Assembly: GCF_048892425.1 (NCBI RefSeq)
Contig: NZ_JBLZHU010000007.1
Coordinates: 226,172-290,171 of the forward strand
DNA: 64,000 nt
Reading direction: 5' to 3'
From: Pacificispira sp002696645
GTDB taxonomy: Bacteria; Pseudomonadota; Alphaproteobacteria; UBA8366; Aestuariispiraceae
Every line of letters starts with the position of its first letter. Positions within the stretch are counted from its first letter, which is position 1. Both the position numbers and the translations under genes were made by a program. Shown in pieces: positions 7,818 through 16,465 of the stretch. The notes below the pieces were generated by a model, which did no database searches, was not told the origin of the DNA, and saw nothing but the letters and a program-made list of their open reading frames with translations.

Positions 7818-9428
7818 ATGGCGCAATCAGCAATCGGTTTAAAAATTAGAGACCGACGATTAAAACTTGGGCTCTCTCAAACGGAATTGGCACAGCGTTT
7901 GGGGATCTCCGCCTCGTATTTAAATCTGATCGAGCGCAACAAACGCAACATCGCCACACGCCTGTTGAACGGTCTGGCAGAACACCTAAAGGTCGATATT
8001 GAATGGTTGGACGGTGAGGCTGAACGCCGCCTGGTTCAGGAAATACAAGAATTGGCAACCGACCCGTTGCTGCGGGAATTTGAACTGGCGGAAAGCTCTG
8101 CTGCGGATCTGGTTGCCCGCAGCCCGGAATGGGCGAAGGCCATGGTTGCGATTTATCGTGCCTATATTAATCGTAACGAAACCGTTGCCGCCTTGTCAGA
8201 TCGCCTGAACCAGGATCCGTACCTGGGCGAGGCTATCCACAAAATGCTTACCAAGATCACGACCATTCGCTCGACCGCCGAAATCCTGGATACGATCACA
8301 GATCTGGATAATCAGGAGAGGCAGCGATTTCAGTCAATGTTAGCCATGGAAAGCACCAATCTTTCCGGAATTGCAGAAGGCATTGCACAGTTCTTTGATA
8401 CCGCTGATACCGAAACAGCCGCCATGACGCCACTGGAGGAAGTGGACGATTTTATCTTGGATCGGAACAACCATTTTCCGGAAGTCGAACAGGCGGCAGA
8501 ATCTTTGCGCCGGGAAATCGATGCCTTTGCGATCCCGGTTGATTCAAAAATGATCGATTACCTGACACGGCGCTTTGGTATTGCCGTCCAGTTCGTGACC
8601 AGCGATCAAATGGATCGGGATCGGGTTTGGAACAATGTCGAATTCAACGAATCGACAAAGGTTTTCCATATTGAGGACAGTGCACCGGCTGCGGGCTATC
8701 GGTTGCAGATCGCCCGGCTGATCTGTCGCTTTGCCTTGCGCAAGGTGCTTGATACGCTGGTTGAAACATCCCCTTTGCTGCGCAGCGATGAAGCCCGCAG
8801 CCGTGCGCAGGGGGCTCTGGCGTCTTATGGCGCGGCCTGTCTGCTGATGCCCTATCAGATCTTTTTGGAAGATGCGGAACGCGCGCGGTATGACATTGAA
8901 TATCTGGCCCGTAAATATGGCGCCAGCTATGAACAGATCTGCCATCGCCTGGTCTCGCTACAGCGCCCGGGTGCTGAAGGAGTGCCCTTTGCCTTCATGC
9001 GCACGGACCCGGCGGGTTTCATCACCAAGCGCATGCCCCTGCCACGCCTGCCCTTGCCCCGATACGGAAATGCCTGCCCTTTATGGGCGGTTTACAATGC
9101 ATTTCAGACGCCGGGTACGGTCTGCCGTCAGATTGCTGAATTCCCGAACGGGGAGCGGTTTCTGTTCATCGCCCGGGCCCAGGGTAAGGCGCAAAGCCGG
9201 TTCAACGCCCCCCGCCATCTTGTCAGCGTGATGATTGCGTGTGACATTCTGTATGCGGATCGCACGATCTATGCTGACGGGCTGGATTTGAACGCTGATG
9301 GTCTGGAAGTGCCAGTGGGACCCAGTTGCCGATTATGTACAAGGCGCGCCTGCGCCTATCGAGAGCAAGCGCCAATGGTGGAGCCAGGTAAATCCGCCAC
9401 CCCTTTCGGGCCTGCCCGCCCGTCGTAA
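7818..9428 (+). CDS. ScfR/RamB-type XRE regulator with an embedded H-box-like helix pair
   Basis: 536-residue DNA-binding protein. Residues 6-60 form an XRE helix-turn-helix (RRLKLGLSQTELAQRLGIS). Residues 135-195 align without gaps to a histidine-kinase dimerisation segment: HKMLTKITTIRSTAEIL against the usual HELRTPLTAIRGYAELL, placing His141 (codon 8238-8240) on the phosphoacceptor position, followed by a second helix. Residues ~225-380 match the IrrE-N-terminal-like region, and the C-terminus has the ScfR-type CRLCTRRACAYREQAP cysteines. Relatives control isocitrate lyase, acetate or short-chain acyl-CoA genes. There is no ATPase domain. Followed by a receiver and a sensor kinase on the same strand. 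Confidence 0.88.
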   Translation: MAQSAIGLKIRDRRLKLGLSQTELAQRLGISASYLNLIERNKRNIATRLLNGLAEHLKVDIEWLDGEAERRLVQEIQELATDPLLREFELAESSAADLVARSPEWAKAMVAIYRAYINRNETVAALSDRLNQDPYLGEAIHKMLTKITTIRSTAEILDTITDLDNQERQRFQSMLAMESTNLSGIAEGIAQFFDTADTETAAMTPLEEVDDFILDRNNHFPEVEQAAESLRREIDAFAIPVDSKMIDYLTRRFGIAVQFVTSDQMDRDRVWNNVEFNESTKVFHIEDSAPAAGYRLQIARLICRFALRKVLDTLVETSPLLRSDEARSRAQGALASYGAACLLMPYQIFLEDAERARYDIEYLARKYGASYEQICHRLVSLQRPGAEGVPFAFMRTDPAGFITKRMPLPRLPLPRYGNACPLWAVYNAFQTPGTVCRQIAEFPNGERFLFIARAQGKAQSRFNAPRHLVSVMIACDILYADRTIYADGLDLNADGLEVPVGPSCRLCTRRACAYREQAPMVEPGKSATPFGPARPS

Positions 9429-9511
9429 TCATTGCGCAACCTGCGGTCCAGCGTTACCGTTCTTTGAATAAGCCGAAACAATCGGCAAGTCGCTATTGGG
9501 GAGGGTAGGCT

Positions 9512-9895
9512 GTGACGACACGTGTATTGGTCGCGGAAGATGAACCAAATATTGTTGAATCCCTCAGTTTCATTCTGATCCGGTCGGGCTGCAACGTAAC
9601 ATCCGTCTCTGATGGCGAAGCCGCCCTAACCAGTATCCGCGCCGAAAAGCCGAATGTCGTCATTCTGGATGTCATGCTGCCAAAAATGAATGGGTTCGAA
9701 GTTTTGAAAGCGGTGCGATCCGACGCCTCCGTGAAGGATATCCCGATCATCATCCTGACCGCGAAAGGTCAAAGCCAGGATCGCCGCATGGCTGAAGAGA
9801 TCGGGGCCAATGCCTTCGTTACCAAGCCCTTTTCTAACCAGCATATAATTGAAACCGTGCAAAAATTGACCAGCTCTTCAGGGGAATTGACATGA
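9512..9895 (+). CDS. Stand-alone response regulator receiver
   Basis: 127-residue single-domain CheY-like receiver with no output domain. Acidic pocket VAED (Glu9, Asp10), phosphoacceptor Asp53 in VVILDVMLPKMNGFEV, Thr83 in IILTAKG and Lys105 in FVTKPF are all intact. Start is GTG 9512 with GGGGAGGG seven nt upstream. Its stop overlaps the next gene's start (ATGA), and the kinase gene follows, so it is the likely phosphoryl target of that kinase. With no effector domain it must act by protein contact or as a relay intermediate; the upstream XRE regulator is the obvious candidate. Confidence 0.92.
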   Translation: MTTRVLVAEDEPNIVESLSFILIRSGCNVTSVSDGEAALTSIRAEKPNVVILDVMLPKMNGFEVLKAVRSDASVKDIPIIILTAKGQSQDRRMAEEIGANAFVTKPFSNQHIIETVQKLTSSSGELT

Positions 9896-10182
9896 CGCGC
9901 AAGCGACGGGTCCCCATTTCCGGGGCCGCAACCGCAACGGCCATTCGCAAATCCCGCGACATTGCGATGATCATCCCTGTTGTTTTCACCCTGCTGATCA
10001 TGAAGCCGATGATCCATTTATTCGGACCTGAGCCTGGTTTGGCAGGCATTCCCGCAATCGTCGTTTATGTTTTTGGTCTATGGACATTGGCTGTCGTCTT
10101 GACGGCCTGGAATGCACGGCGTTTGAACACGCCCGAAACCAATGACCCCCTGGTCATGGATCCACAGGATTCTCCCCCGTAA
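9892..10182 (+). CDS. Small two-helix membrane protein, kinase/transporter companion
   Basis: 96-residue protein with a basic N-terminus (MTRKRRVP), two hydrophobic segments (IAMIIPVVFTLLIMKPMIHLF and IPAIVVYVFGLWTLAVVLTAW) and a soluble acidic tail. It overlaps the receiver stop by 4 nt and ends at the A of the kinase start (TAATG), so all three are co-translated. Its size and place resemble the small DUF-type subunits that precede many sodium:solute symporter genes, which suggests it is a partner of the transporter-like sensor domain. Function is not otherwise known. Confidence 0.85.
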   Translation: MTRKRRVPISGAATATAIRKSRDIAMIIPVVFTLLIMKPMIHLFGPEPGLAGIPAIVVYVFGLWTLAVVLTAWNARRLNTPETNDPLVMDPQDSPP

Positions 10183-12911
10183 TGCTGTCGGGCAATCTCG
10201 TCTTTGCGGTATCGCTGGGATATGTGATCCTGTTGTTCCTTGTCGCATTCTGGGGCGATAAGAAGGCGCGTACCGGTTCTTCGGCCCTGTTCCAATCACC
10301 GCTGATTTATACCTTATCCATTTCAGTCTACTGCACGTCCTGGACATTCTATGGCGCAGTTGGATCGGCGGTTAGAAGCGGGCTGGAATTTGCGACAATC
10401 TATATTGGCCCGACCATCGTTTTTATTGGATTCTGGTATCTGTTACGCAAGCTGGTCCGCATCGGGCGCGTCCATCGCATTACCTCTATCGCTGACCTGT
10501 TGTCATCCCGCTATGGTAAGGGCGAAAGCCTGGCCGTACTGGTCACCTTGATCGCAGTAATCGGTACAACACCGTATATCGCGCTGCAGCTAAAGGCAGT
10601 GACCAATAGTTTTCAGGTAATCAGCGGCACCGTTATAAGCGATCTTGCCCATCCGGTGTTTGGCGATCCAGATTACACAACGGCCTTCTGGATCGCATTT
10701 GGCATGGCGATCTTCACTATTGTCTTTGGTACCCGCAATATTGATGCAAACGAACGTCACCATGGGGTGGTCGCCGCTATTGCGCTGGAAGCACTGGTCA
10801 AGCTGTTTGCCCTATTGGCGGTCGGGCTGTTTGTTGTGTTTTCTCTGGCGGATGGACCGGGGGAAGTTTTCTCCTGGGCCCCACCTGACTTTCTGAACAC
10901 TGAGGATGTTTTCGGTCCGCGCTGGGTCAGTCTGACGTTCTTGGCCGCAACCGCCGTGATCTGCCTGCCCCGCCAGTTTCAGGTCACCGTCGTCGAAAAT
11001 TCGGATGAACGTCACTTGTTCACGGCATCCTGGATGTTCCCGCTTTACCTGATGCTGATCAGTCTGTTTGTGCTGCCAATCGCTATTGCTGGGCTGAAAT
11101 TTCTGCCGGAAACCGCCAATCCGGACATGTTCGTGCTGACCCTGCCCATGGCGATGAATCAGCATACTTTGGCACTGATTGCATTTCTGGGCGGATTTTC
11201 ATCGGCGACCTCCATGGTGATTGTTGCCTGCATCGCGCTGTCGACAATGGTATCAAACCACATCGTTATGCCCCTTGCCCTGCGGCTGCCCTGGATTGAG
11301 ATGAAGGCCAGTGGTGATATTCGAAAACTGCTGCTGTTCAGCCGTCGAGCCAGCATCTGTCTGGTTTTGCTGCTGGGATTCATCTATTTCAGACTGAGCG
11401 CGAAATCAGATGCCCTAGCATCCATAGGCCTGATCGCCTTTCTGGGGGTCGCCCAATTCCTGCCCAGTTTGATTGGCGGTCTGTATTGGCGGCAGGCATC
11501 CGCAAAAGGGGCATTCGCCGGTCTGGCCGCAGGTTTTATGCTGTGGTTGTACACCCTGTTTTTCCCAAGCTTTGAAGGCCAGTTTGTCATGCCGCTCAGC
11601 GTCATTGAAAACGGACCATGGGGGATTGGCTTCCTACAGCCTCAGGCGTTGTTCGGATTAACCGACATGGACCCACTGGTCCATGCCCTGTTCTGGAGCC
11701 TGTCGATCAACACATTTCTGTTTGTGATCGTCTCCGTGATTTTTGACCCAAAACCGCTGGAACGGCTACAGGGCGCCCTGTTCATCGATGTTTTCCGCGC
11801 ACCGGCTGACAATGAATCCCGTTTCATCCGCCGCTATGCCGCCAGCAGCGATCTGTTTGTCCTGGCCCAGCGAATTCTGGGCACCAATACCGCCTATCGC
11901 CTGTTCAGCGATTTTGCCAAGAAACAGGGGGTATCCGGCCATCTGCCGCGCGCCGATGATGAGTTTATCGGTCATCTGGAACGGGAACTGGCGGGCAGTG
12001 TCGGGGCGGCGACGGCCCGGGCGATGATTTCCCAGGTGGTGAAAGGGGAAACCATCAGCCTGGATGAATTGATGAAGATCGTCGATGAAACGCAGCAGGT
12101 CATCGACTACAGTCGACAGTTGGAAGTCAAATCCCACCAGTTGCAGCAAACCGCACGTCAATTGCGCGACGCCAATGAGCGGTTGAAACAACTGGATATG
12201 CAGAAAGATGACTTCCTGAGTCAGGTCAGCCATGAACTGCGCACACCCATGACCTCCATTCGCTCCTTCGCACAAATCCTGCTGGAAACGCCAGATATGA
12301 CTATTGAGGAGACCCAGCGTTTTACCGGCATCATTCTGGAAGAGAGCATGCGCCTGACACGATTGCTGGATGAAATCCTGGACCTGGCACGGTTGGAGGG
12401 CGAACAGGTACCCTGGATTCTGCAACGGGTTGATCCAGAAGAAACCCTGGAACGGGCCGTGGCGACCTGTCATGGCCTGGCATCGCAGGCGGACACTAAG
12501 ATAGAGTTTGGAGCGCGCGCGGCGGGTATTGAGGTTAAAGCGGAAGCCGACCGCCTGCGCCAAGTCTATCTGAATCTGATTACCAATGCGATCAAGTACA
12601 ACACATCTGATAAGCCCGTTATAACCATTCGCACGACGCTGGAGGATGATCGCTATTGTGTCTATATCCAGGACAATGGCGAAGGAATACGCGCCGATGA
12701 CAGGGAGCGTATCTTTAAGAAATTCTCCCGAGGATGGCGCGAATCCAAAGATGGCCGCAGCGGGACGGGCCTGGGCCTGGCCATCAGTTGGCAAATCATG
12801 CAACGCCTGCAGGGTGACCTGGAATTGCTGCCTCAGACACCGGGAGATGGCGCATGTTTCCGGGTAACGCTGCCCTTCGTTTCCATAAAAACCTCAAAAG
12901 CGGCTGAGTGA
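10182..12911 (+). CDS. Sodium:solute symporter-domain sensor histidine kinase (CbrA/CrbS-like)
   Basis: 909-residue inner-membrane kinase. Residues 1-500 form a symporter (SSS) domain of about 13 helices, opening VFAVSLGYVILLFLVAFWG and containing YCTSWTFYGAVGSA. A coiled coil (IVDETQQVIDYSRQLEVKSHQLQQTA region, residues ~625-675) leads to HisKA FLSQVSHELRTPMTSIRSFAQIL (His near 687) and a HATPase with N box NLITNAIKYN, G1 DNGEGI and G2 GTGLGLAIS. No PAS or receiver domain is attached. Related kinases (CbrA, CrbS) sense or transport carbon compounds and control acetyl-CoA synthetase or carbon/nitrogen balance. Its partner is most likely the lone receiver encoded two genes upstream. Confidence 0.93.
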   Translation: MLSGNLVFAVSLGYVILLFLVAFWGDKKARTGSSALFQSPLIYTLSISVYCTSWTFYGAVGSAVRSGLEFATIYIGPTIVFIGFWYLLRKLVRIGRVHRITSIADLLSSRYGKGESLAVLVTLIAVIGTTPYIALQLKAVTNSFQVISGTVISDLAHPVFGDPDYTTAFWIAFGMAIFTIVFGTRNIDANERHHGVVAAIALEALVKLFALLAVGLFVVFSLADGPGEVFSWAPPDFLNTEDVFGPRWVSLTFLAATAVICLPRQFQVTVVENSDERHLFTASWMFPLYLMLISLFVLPIAIAGLKFLPETANPDMFVLTLPMAMNQHTLALIAFLGGFSSATSMVIVACIALSTMVSNHIVMPLALRLPWIEMKASGDIRKLLLFSRRASICLVLLLGFIYFRLSAKSDALASIGLIAFLGVAQFLPSLIGGLYWRQASAKGAFAGLAAGFMLWLYTLFFPSFEGQFVMPLSVIENGPWGIGFLQPQALFGLTDMDPLVHALFWSLSINTFLFVIVSVIFDPKPLERLQGALFIDVFRAPADNESRFIRRYAASSDLFVLAQRILGTNTAYRLFSDFAKKQGVSGHLPRADDEFIGHLERELAGSVGAATARAMISQVVKGETISLDELMKIVDETQQVIDYSRQLEVKSHQLQQTARQLRDANERLKQLDMQKDDFLSQVSHELRTPMTSIRSFAQILLETPDMTIEETQRFTGIILEESMRLTRLLDEILDLARLEGEQVPWILQRVDPEETLERAVATCHGLASQADTKIEFGARAAGIEVKAEADRLRQVYLNLITNAIKYNTSDKPVITIRTTLEDDRYCVYIQDNGEGIRADDRERIFKKFSRGWRESKDGRSGTGLGLAISWQIMQRLQGDLELLPQTPGDGACFRVTLPFVSIKTSKAAE

Positions 12912-13050
12912 TGCTGCTGCGGGCTGCGATCCCCCCATTCAGATGAAATTCATTCGATTTTCCATGAGTATTTTCGATGTTTCGCTGAACCCCAGACAGG
13001 TGTAGGGGAAACATTGAAATGCCGTCATTATTCTCTTTGGAGTTTCGCCC

Positions 13051-14160
13051 ATGACCGCTCCTTTTCTTTCCATTTCTCGCCGCACCCGCAGCACCCCTTT
13101 TAGTCGCCGTGTCACCCAGGCCGGGGTTAAGGCCTATACGGTTTACAATCACATGCTGCTGCCCACCGTGTTTAACTCGCTGGAGGATGATTACTTCCAT
13201 TTGCGAGAGTCGGTGCAGATCTGGGATGTCGCCTGCGAACGTCAGGTCGAAGTGCGCGGACCGGATGCAGCACGCCTGCTGCAATTGCTGACACCGCGCG
13301 ATTTATCGAACATGCAGATCGGGCAATGCTATTACACCCCGATGGTTGATGAAACCGGCGGTATGATCAATGACCCGGTCACCCTTAAGCTGGCCGACGA
13401 CCGCTATTGGATTTCAATCGCCGACAGCGACTTGCTGCTGTGGGTGAAGGGCCTGTCTGCCGGAACCCGCATGGATGTTGCAGTCACGGAACCGGATGTG
13501 TCCCCCCTGGCGGTGCAAGGCCCGAAAGCGGAAGATGTCGTTGCCGCTGTATTTGGGGAGCGCGTGCGCGGCATCAAATTCTTCCGCTTCGAACCGATGT
13601 TGCTGAATGGACAGGAATATATCGTCGCCAGATCCGGTTATTCAAAACAGGGTGGCTTTGAAATCTATCTGCAGGATTCCGCCTATGGCGAAGCGCTGTG
13701 GGATGCGATTGAAGAAGCCGGCAAACCCCACGGTATTCGCGCCGGGGGGCCAAACCTGATCGAACGGATTGAGGGAGGCTTGTTGTCCTATGGCAATGAC
13801 ATGACCCGCCTGAACACGCCCCATGAATGCGGTTTGGGGAAATTCTGTCAGACCGTGGATGCCATTGGCTGTATCGGCCGCGACGCCCTGATCCGGACGA
13901 TCATGGAAGGCCCTCAGCGCATGATCCGTGGCTTGAAGATCAATGCCAGAAACTTACCCTTTACTATTGAACCATGGTCTGTGCTGACCGCTGACGGCCA
14001 CCATGCCGGACAGGTAACCTCCAGCGCCTGGTCCCCAAGGCTTGAGACCACCGTTGCAATTGCTATGATTGAAAAAGACTATTGGGAACCTGGAACAGCG
14101 CTGGTTGTAGACACGCCATCCGGTCCACGCGATGCACAGGTTGTATCGCTGCCCTTGTAA
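13051..14160 (+). CDS. dmdA: Dimethylsulfoniopropionate demethylase
   Basis: 369-residue glycine-cleavage-T-protein-like tetrahydrofolate enzyme that removes a methyl group from DMSP to give methylmercaptopropionate. The N-terminal part reads AYTVYNHMLLPTVF then VWDVACERQVEVRGPDA-like sequence, which is typical of DmdA rather than GcvT; GGMINDPV and SKQGGFEIYL follow. Length matches DmdA. Start ATG 13051 has GGAG eight nt upstream. The next gene is acuI, the arrangement known from roseobacters. Other aminomethyltransferase-like demethylases are the main alternative, but the YNHMLLP motif and the acuI neighbour favour DmdA. Confidence 0.83.
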   Translation: MTAPFLSISRRTRSTPFSRRVTQAGVKAYTVYNHMLLPTVFNSLEDDYFHLRESVQIWDVACERQVEVRGPDAARLLQLLTPRDLSNMQIGQCYYTPMVDETGGMINDPVTLKLADDRYWISIADSDLLLWVKGLSAGTRMDVAVTEPDVSPLAVQGPKAEDVVAAVFGERVRGIKFFRFEPMLLNGQEYIVARSGYSKQGGFEIYLQDSAYGEALWDAIEEAGKPHGIRAGGPNLIERIEGGLLSYGNDMTRLNTPHECGLGKFCQTVDAIGCIGRDALIRTIMEGPQRMIRGLKINARNLPFTIEPWSVLTADGHHAGQVTSSAWSPRLETTVAIAMIEKDYWEPGTALVVDTPSGPRDAQVVSLPL

Positions 14161-14187
14161 AAGCCGAAATCGTTTGAAAGGAAGTCC

Positions 14188-15180
14188 ATGTTCAAAGCAC
14201 TGATCGTCGACAAAGACCCGGAAGGCGCGGTTTCCGCCCAGATTCAGGACATTTCTGAAGACCGGTTGCCCGAAGACGGGGATGTCACCGTTGCGGTCGA
14301 CTATTCCACCGTGAATTATAAGGATGGTCTGTGCATTACCGGGACAGGTGGGCTGGTTCGGACCTTTCCCCATGTGCCCGGTATTGATTTCGCTGGCACC
14401 GTAGAATCATCAGACGACCCCCGGTACAAGCCGGGCGACAAGGTTGTTCTGACTGGCTGGCGCGTGGGCGAAATCTGGTGGGGCGGTTATGCCCAAAAGG
14501 CGCGGGTCAAGGCCGATTGGCTGGTCCCCCTGCCCGAGGGTTTATCGACGAAACGCGCCATGGCGGTTGGCACAGCCGGTTTCACCGCCATGCTGTCCGT
14601 TCTGGCCTTGGAAGCGCATGGCCTAAAACCGGGCGGCGCGCCTGTGCTGGTCACTGGGGCTGCGGGTGGCGTAGGCTCTGTTGCCACCGCGATTCTGGCG
14701 AAACTGGGCTATGAAGTAGCCGCCGTGACAGGACGACCTGAAACATCGGACTATCTGAAAGACCTGGGCGCCAGCCAGATCGTGGCTCGGGAAGAACTTG
14801 CCGAACCGTCCGGAAAACCACTGGAAAAGGAATTGTGGTCTGGCTGCATCGATGCCGTTGGTGGCAGCATGCTAGCAAAGGTCTTAACGCAAATCTGCTA
14901 TGGTGGTTCCGTTGCTGCCGTCGGTCTGGCGGGCGGCCCGAAACTGCCCACAACCGTGATCCCCTTCCTGCTGCGCGGTGTAAACCTGTTGGGCATCGAC
15001 AGTGTCATGCGCCCAACCGCCGACCGCCTTGCCGCCTGGGACCGCATCGTCACAGACCTGCCCTTCGATAAGCTGGACGCAATGGTCGTGGATAAGAAAC
15101 TAGGCGACCTGCCTGATTTGGGCCCAGCCATTCTGAAGGGTCAAATCCGTGGTCGTGTCGTCGTCGATGTGAACGCGTAA
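14188..15180 (+). CDS. acuI: Acrylyl-CoA reductase (NADPH)
   Basis: 330-residue zinc-free medium-chain dehydrogenase/reductase. Family landmarks: VNYKDGLCITG, HVPGIDFAGTVESS, the Rossmann glycines VTGAAGGVGSVA and WDRIVTDLP near the C-terminus. AcuI reduces toxic acrylyl-CoA to propionyl-CoA, a detoxifying step in DMSP and 3-hydroxypropionate metabolism. It starts 27 nt after dmdA with AAGGAAG upstream, so both are one transcript. The product propionyl-CoA would feed the methylmalonyl-CoA mutase encoded later in the window. Confidence 0.9.
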   Translation: MFKALIVDKDPEGAVSAQIQDISEDRLPEDGDVTVAVDYSTVNYKDGLCITGTGGLVRTFPHVPGIDFAGTVESSDDPRYKPGDKVVLTGWRVGEIWWGGYAQKARVKADWLVPLPEGLSTKRAMAVGTAGFTAMLSVLALEAHGLKPGGAPVLVTGAAGGVGSVATAILAKLGYEVAAVTGRPETSDYLKDLGASQIVAREELAEPSGKPLEKELWSGCIDAVGGSMLAKVLTQICYGGSVAAVGLAGGPKLPTTVIPFLLRGVNLLGIDSVMRPTADRLAAWDRIVTDLPFDKLDAMVVDKKLGDLPDLGPAILKGQIRGRVVVDVNA

Positions 15181-15188
15181 CGCCCTTT

Positions 15189-15225
15189 CCTTCGAGACGG
15201 CGCTGTCGCGCCTCCTCAGGATGAG
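15189..15225. repeat. Dispersed palindromic repeat (CTTCGAGAC...CTCCTCAGG type)
   Basis: A single copy of a dispersed intergenic element with ends CCTTCGAGACGGCG and CGCCTCCTCAGGATGAG. The same element recurs as a facing pair at 24211-24320. It directly follows acuI and could fold into the 3' end of that message. Confidence 0.6.
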
Positions 15226-15242
15226 ATTTTAGCCCACACATG

Positions 15243-15970
15243 TCTTACCCGCGCAGGCGAATATCCAGGGCCAAATGTCCAACTCTCTGCCTGCGGCTCT
15301 GGACCCCGGATCACGTCCGGGGTGACGGTCCTAGTTTCTAAATAAGGTGAAAACGCAGAGACCGCTGAGTAACGCAGAGGGCTCAAAGGCAGCACCACGC
15401 CCTCAGCGTCCTTTGCGCCTTCTCCGCGCCCTTTGCGGTAAATCTTTAAAATATAGTCCTCGTCTTACCCGCGCAGGCGGGTATCCAGGGCCAAATGTCC
15501 AACTCTCTGCCTGCGGCTCTGGACCCCGGATCACGTCCGGGGTGACGGTCCTAGTTTCTAAATAAGGTGAAAACGCAGAGACCGCTGAGTAACGCAGAGG
15601 GCTCAAAGGNNNNNNNNNNNNNNNNNNNNNNNNNNNNNNNNNNNNNNNNNNNNNNNNNNNNNNNNNNNNNNNNNNNNNNNNNNNNNNNNNNNNNNNNNNN
15701 NNNNNAAGGCAGCACCACGCCCTCAGCGTCCTTTGCGCCTTCTCCGCGCCCTTTGCGGTAAATCTTTAAAATATAGTCCTCGTCTTACCCGCGCAGGCGG
15801 GTATTCAGGGCCAAACGTCCAACTGTCTGCCTGCGGCTCTGGACCCCGGATCAAGTCCGGGGTGACGGTCCTATTTTCTCAATAGGGTGAAAACGCAGAG
15901 GGCGCAAAGGCAGCACCACTGCCTCAGCGTCCTTTGCGCCTTCTCCGCGCCCTTTGCGGTAAATCTTCTA
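15243..15970. repeat. Tandem array of a ~220-bp composite intergenic repeat
   Basis: Copies start at 15243, 15463 and 15783. Copy 1 to copy 2 is exactly 220 bp and nearly identical; copy 3 is diverged and lacks a 20-bp piece (GACCGCTGAGTAACGCAGAG). Each unit has a TCTTACCCGCGCAGGCG segment, a palindrome ACCCCGGA-TCACG-TCCGGGGT (15303-15323 in copy 1), and a facing pair of AACGCAGAGGG...AAAGG and CCTTTGCGCCTTCTCCGCG. The second copy is interrupted by the assembly gap, so true copy number is unknown. No coding frame is convincing across the array. Confidence 0.85.
15610..15705. other. Assembly gap (96 N)
   Basis: A run of N inside the second 220-bp repeat unit. Flanking bases overlap in repeat phase (CTCAAAGG before, AAGGCAGCACC after), which suggests scaffold joining of near-identical copies, so the gap length is not reliable. 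Confidence 0.97.
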
Positions 15971-15994
15971 ATGACCCTTGCCCAAGGTTTACCG

Positions 15995-16456
15995 TCAGTA
16001 AATACCCGCATCCAATCCGGCAGCGGCCAGCATGCCGAGTTCTCGGCAGTGGTCAGGGAAGGCCTCGTCCCATTCCCCTTTGCACAGGACGGGGTCCTGG
16101 ATCGCCTTCCAGCCCAGACCGCCCACGATGCTTTCCACCGCGCGGCGTGTGCCGGTACCGTCCAGCCCTGCACGGATATACAGGCCATAGGCCAGGCCCT
16201 GCTTTTCCTCAATCACCTGATAATAGGTGCGGTCAAAAAAATCCTTTAATGCCCCGGACATATAGCCCAGATTTTCGGTCGTCCCCAGAATGATCGCATC
16301 GGCAGCCAGAACATCCTGTGGCCCGGCCTCCAAAGGGGCCTTCACGACAATCTCCACCGCCTCGGCTTCGGCATCCTGGGCTCCGGCCACGACCGCATCG
16401 CGCAGGCGCTTTGTATTGGCCGACGGCGCATGGCCGACAATCAACAGGCGTTTCAA
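15995..16456 (-). CDS. Flavodoxin-fold FMN protein / NAD(P)H-dependent oxidoreductase-like
   Basis: 153-residue flavodoxin-fold protein. The FMN phosphate loop is IVGHAPSANTKRLRDAV, and the second FMN loop is GTTENLGYMSGALKDFFDRTYY, a pattern of the flavodoxin/WrbA-like reductase group. Start is TTG 16456 with AGGAGG five nt upstream. It is 9 nt downstream of the VanB-type reductase gene and therefore in the same operon, probably supplying or handling electrons for the Rieske oxygenase encoded divergently. Exact role unknown. Confidence 0.85.
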   Translation of the reverse strand: MKRLLIVGHAPSANTKRLRDAVVAGAQDAEAEAVEIVVKAPLEAGPQDVLAADAIILGTTENLGYMSGALKDFFDRTYYQVIEEKQGLAYGLYIRAGLDGTGTRRAVESIVGGLGWKAIQDPVLCKGEWDEAFPDHCRELGMLAAAGLDAGIY

Positions 16457-16465
16457 GGGGACCTC

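Noticed and set aside
11766..12803. 345-codon minus-strand frame opposite the histidine kinase
   Set aside because: The sense strand encodes complete HisKA and HATPase motifs; the antisense product matches nothing.
12912..13050. Extra small gene between the kinase and dmdA
   Set aside because: Only promoter-like AT-rich sequence is seen; no frame with a ribosome site.
15243..15970. CRISPR-like array
   Set aside because: Repeat unit is 220 bp with no 20-40 nt repeats and spacers and no cas genes; it is a tandem composite repeat.
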